Of a stretch of DNA of 5,612 nt, positions 5,027-5,612 are shown in pieces. The DNA is from JBDTLH01 sp039934875 (lineage in GTDB: Bacteria; Acidobacteriota; Terriglobia; Terriglobales; Acidobacteriaceae), in NCBI GenBank assembly GCA_039934875.1, contig JBDTLH010000052.1, positions 1 through 5,612 of the forward strand, written 5' to 3'. The stretch's first letter is position 1; each line of letters begins with the position of its first letter. Made by a program: the position numbers and the translations under genes. A model generated the notes under the pieces. It had not been told where the DNA came from. It saw only the letters and a list, made by a program, of their open reading frames with translations, and did not search any database.

Positions 5027-5612
5027 CGCCGCGCCCGCTCGCTGATCATTCCATGTAGAAACAGGTCATAGATCCCGTCCGCCATCGGAGCAAGCTCATA
5101 CTCCCGATCGCTCAGCACCCACGCCGTCACCACATCGTCCAACGCCCCAAAGAGGCAACTCACCGCCAGCCGCTCGGGGACACTGTCGCGAAATGTTCCC
5201 TCCCCCTGCGCCTCTTTGATTATGTCGCGCAGCAGCTTGAGATAGCAGTGCAACTGCCGCTGCGAAAATTCCGCCAGAAATTTAGCCGATTGCCGCAGTT
5301 CCGTCTGCAGTACCACCGCCAATGACCGGTTCTGCTCCATGGCCTGCAAGTGCAAACGGATAACCGCAACCAGTTTCTCCCGCACATCCGTCATATGCGC
5401 CACCTCCGCCCGTGCGTTCTCTAAAAAGCTTGCGAACGCATCATCCAGCGCTGCCATGAGAATCTGATCTTTGCCCTTGAAATATAGATATATCGTCCCG
5501 TCCGCCACTCCCGCGCGCGCCGCAATCTCTGAAACCCGGGAGTTCGCGAACCCCTTCTCCGCTATCACCTCCACCGCTGCGTCAAGAATACGCCGGTACT
5601 TCGCCTCTCGCA
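5023..5612 (-). CDS. fadR: TetR-family fatty-acid regulator, FadR/YsiA type, 5' end at window edge
   Basis: This transcriptional repressor has an N-terminal helix-turn-helix and a C-terminal ligand domain. The visible reading begins REAKYRRILDAAVEVIAE and continues with the TetR signature VSEIAARAGVADGTIYLYF (residues 27-45 if the cut codon is the start). I recall B. subtilis FadR (YsiA) having nearly the same words: DAAVEVIAE, AGVADGTIYLYF, LELRQS (here TELRQS) and a late TxxWV segment (here TAWVLSD). That protein represses beta-oxidation genes and is released by long-chain acyl-CoA. The last two bases of the window read TG on the minus strand just before Arg, so the cut codon may be the ATG or GTG start, giving 196 residues, close to the Bacillus protein. 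Its TGA overlaps the ligase ATG by 4 bases. Any operator or promoter lies outside the window. FadR identity is well supported by motif recall but not searched. Confidence 0.9.
   Translation of the reverse strand, partial: REAKYRRILDAAVEVIAEKGFANSRVSEIAARAGVADGTIYLYFKGKDQILMAALDDAFASFLENARAEVAHMTDVREKLVAVIRLHLQAMEQNRSLAVVLQTELRQSAKFLAEFSQRQLHCYLKLLRDIIKEAQGEGTFRDSVPERLAVSCLFGALDDVVTAWVLSDREYELAPMADGIYDLFLHGMISERARR

Noticed and set aside
1..5612. Insertion sequences, CRISPR arrays, tRNA or rRNA genes, riboswitches
   Set aside because: I looked for transposase motifs, regular spaced repeats and tRNA-like arms on both strands and saw none.

Overview
All six genes lie on the minus strand, so transcription runs from high to low coordinates. 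The sequence is moderately GC-rich by eye. The set of a Bacillus-type FadR, a COG1022-type acyl-CoA ligase, an lmo0937-type small membrane protein and a sugar-nucleotide/methyltransferase cassette would suit a free-living soil bacterium. An acidobacterium is my guess from style, not something the sequence proves.

Upstream unit (5612 down to about 2976): a TetR-family regulator resembling Bacillus subtilis FadR/YsiA overlaps a long-chain acyl-CoA synthetase by an ATGA. A 49-residue two-helix membrane protein of the lmo0937/DUF5670 type follows, and then a strong rho-independent terminator. The first two genes look like a fatty-acid sensing and activation pair: the ligase makes acyl-CoA, which in this regulator family is the inducer.

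Spacer (about 2823-2986): no gene, RNA or convincing promoter was found. It presumably holds the promoter of the next unit.

Downstream unit (2822 down to 1 and beyond): three tightly spaced genes encode a CmoB-like SAM-dependent methyltransferase (TIGR04290-like), a cytoplasmic clan GH-A (GH39-like) glycosidase-family protein, and an extended SDR nucleotide-sugar epimerase with an inserted four-cysteine zinc ribbon. The last gene runs off the left edge. Together they suggest modification of a sugar nucleotide or an intracellular glycan intermediate, probably for a surface polysaccharide, but the substrate cannot be read from the sequence.

The most interesting signal is the glycosidase-like gene. 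Its (beta/alpha)8 barrel appears circularly permuted: the protein starts at strand 4 with the WNEPN acid/base motif and carries strands 1-3 at its C-terminus. Both junctions inside this cassette open with the same 10-mer at the stop codon, TGAGGGCGGA, and one of them is built from short GGG-led repeats.
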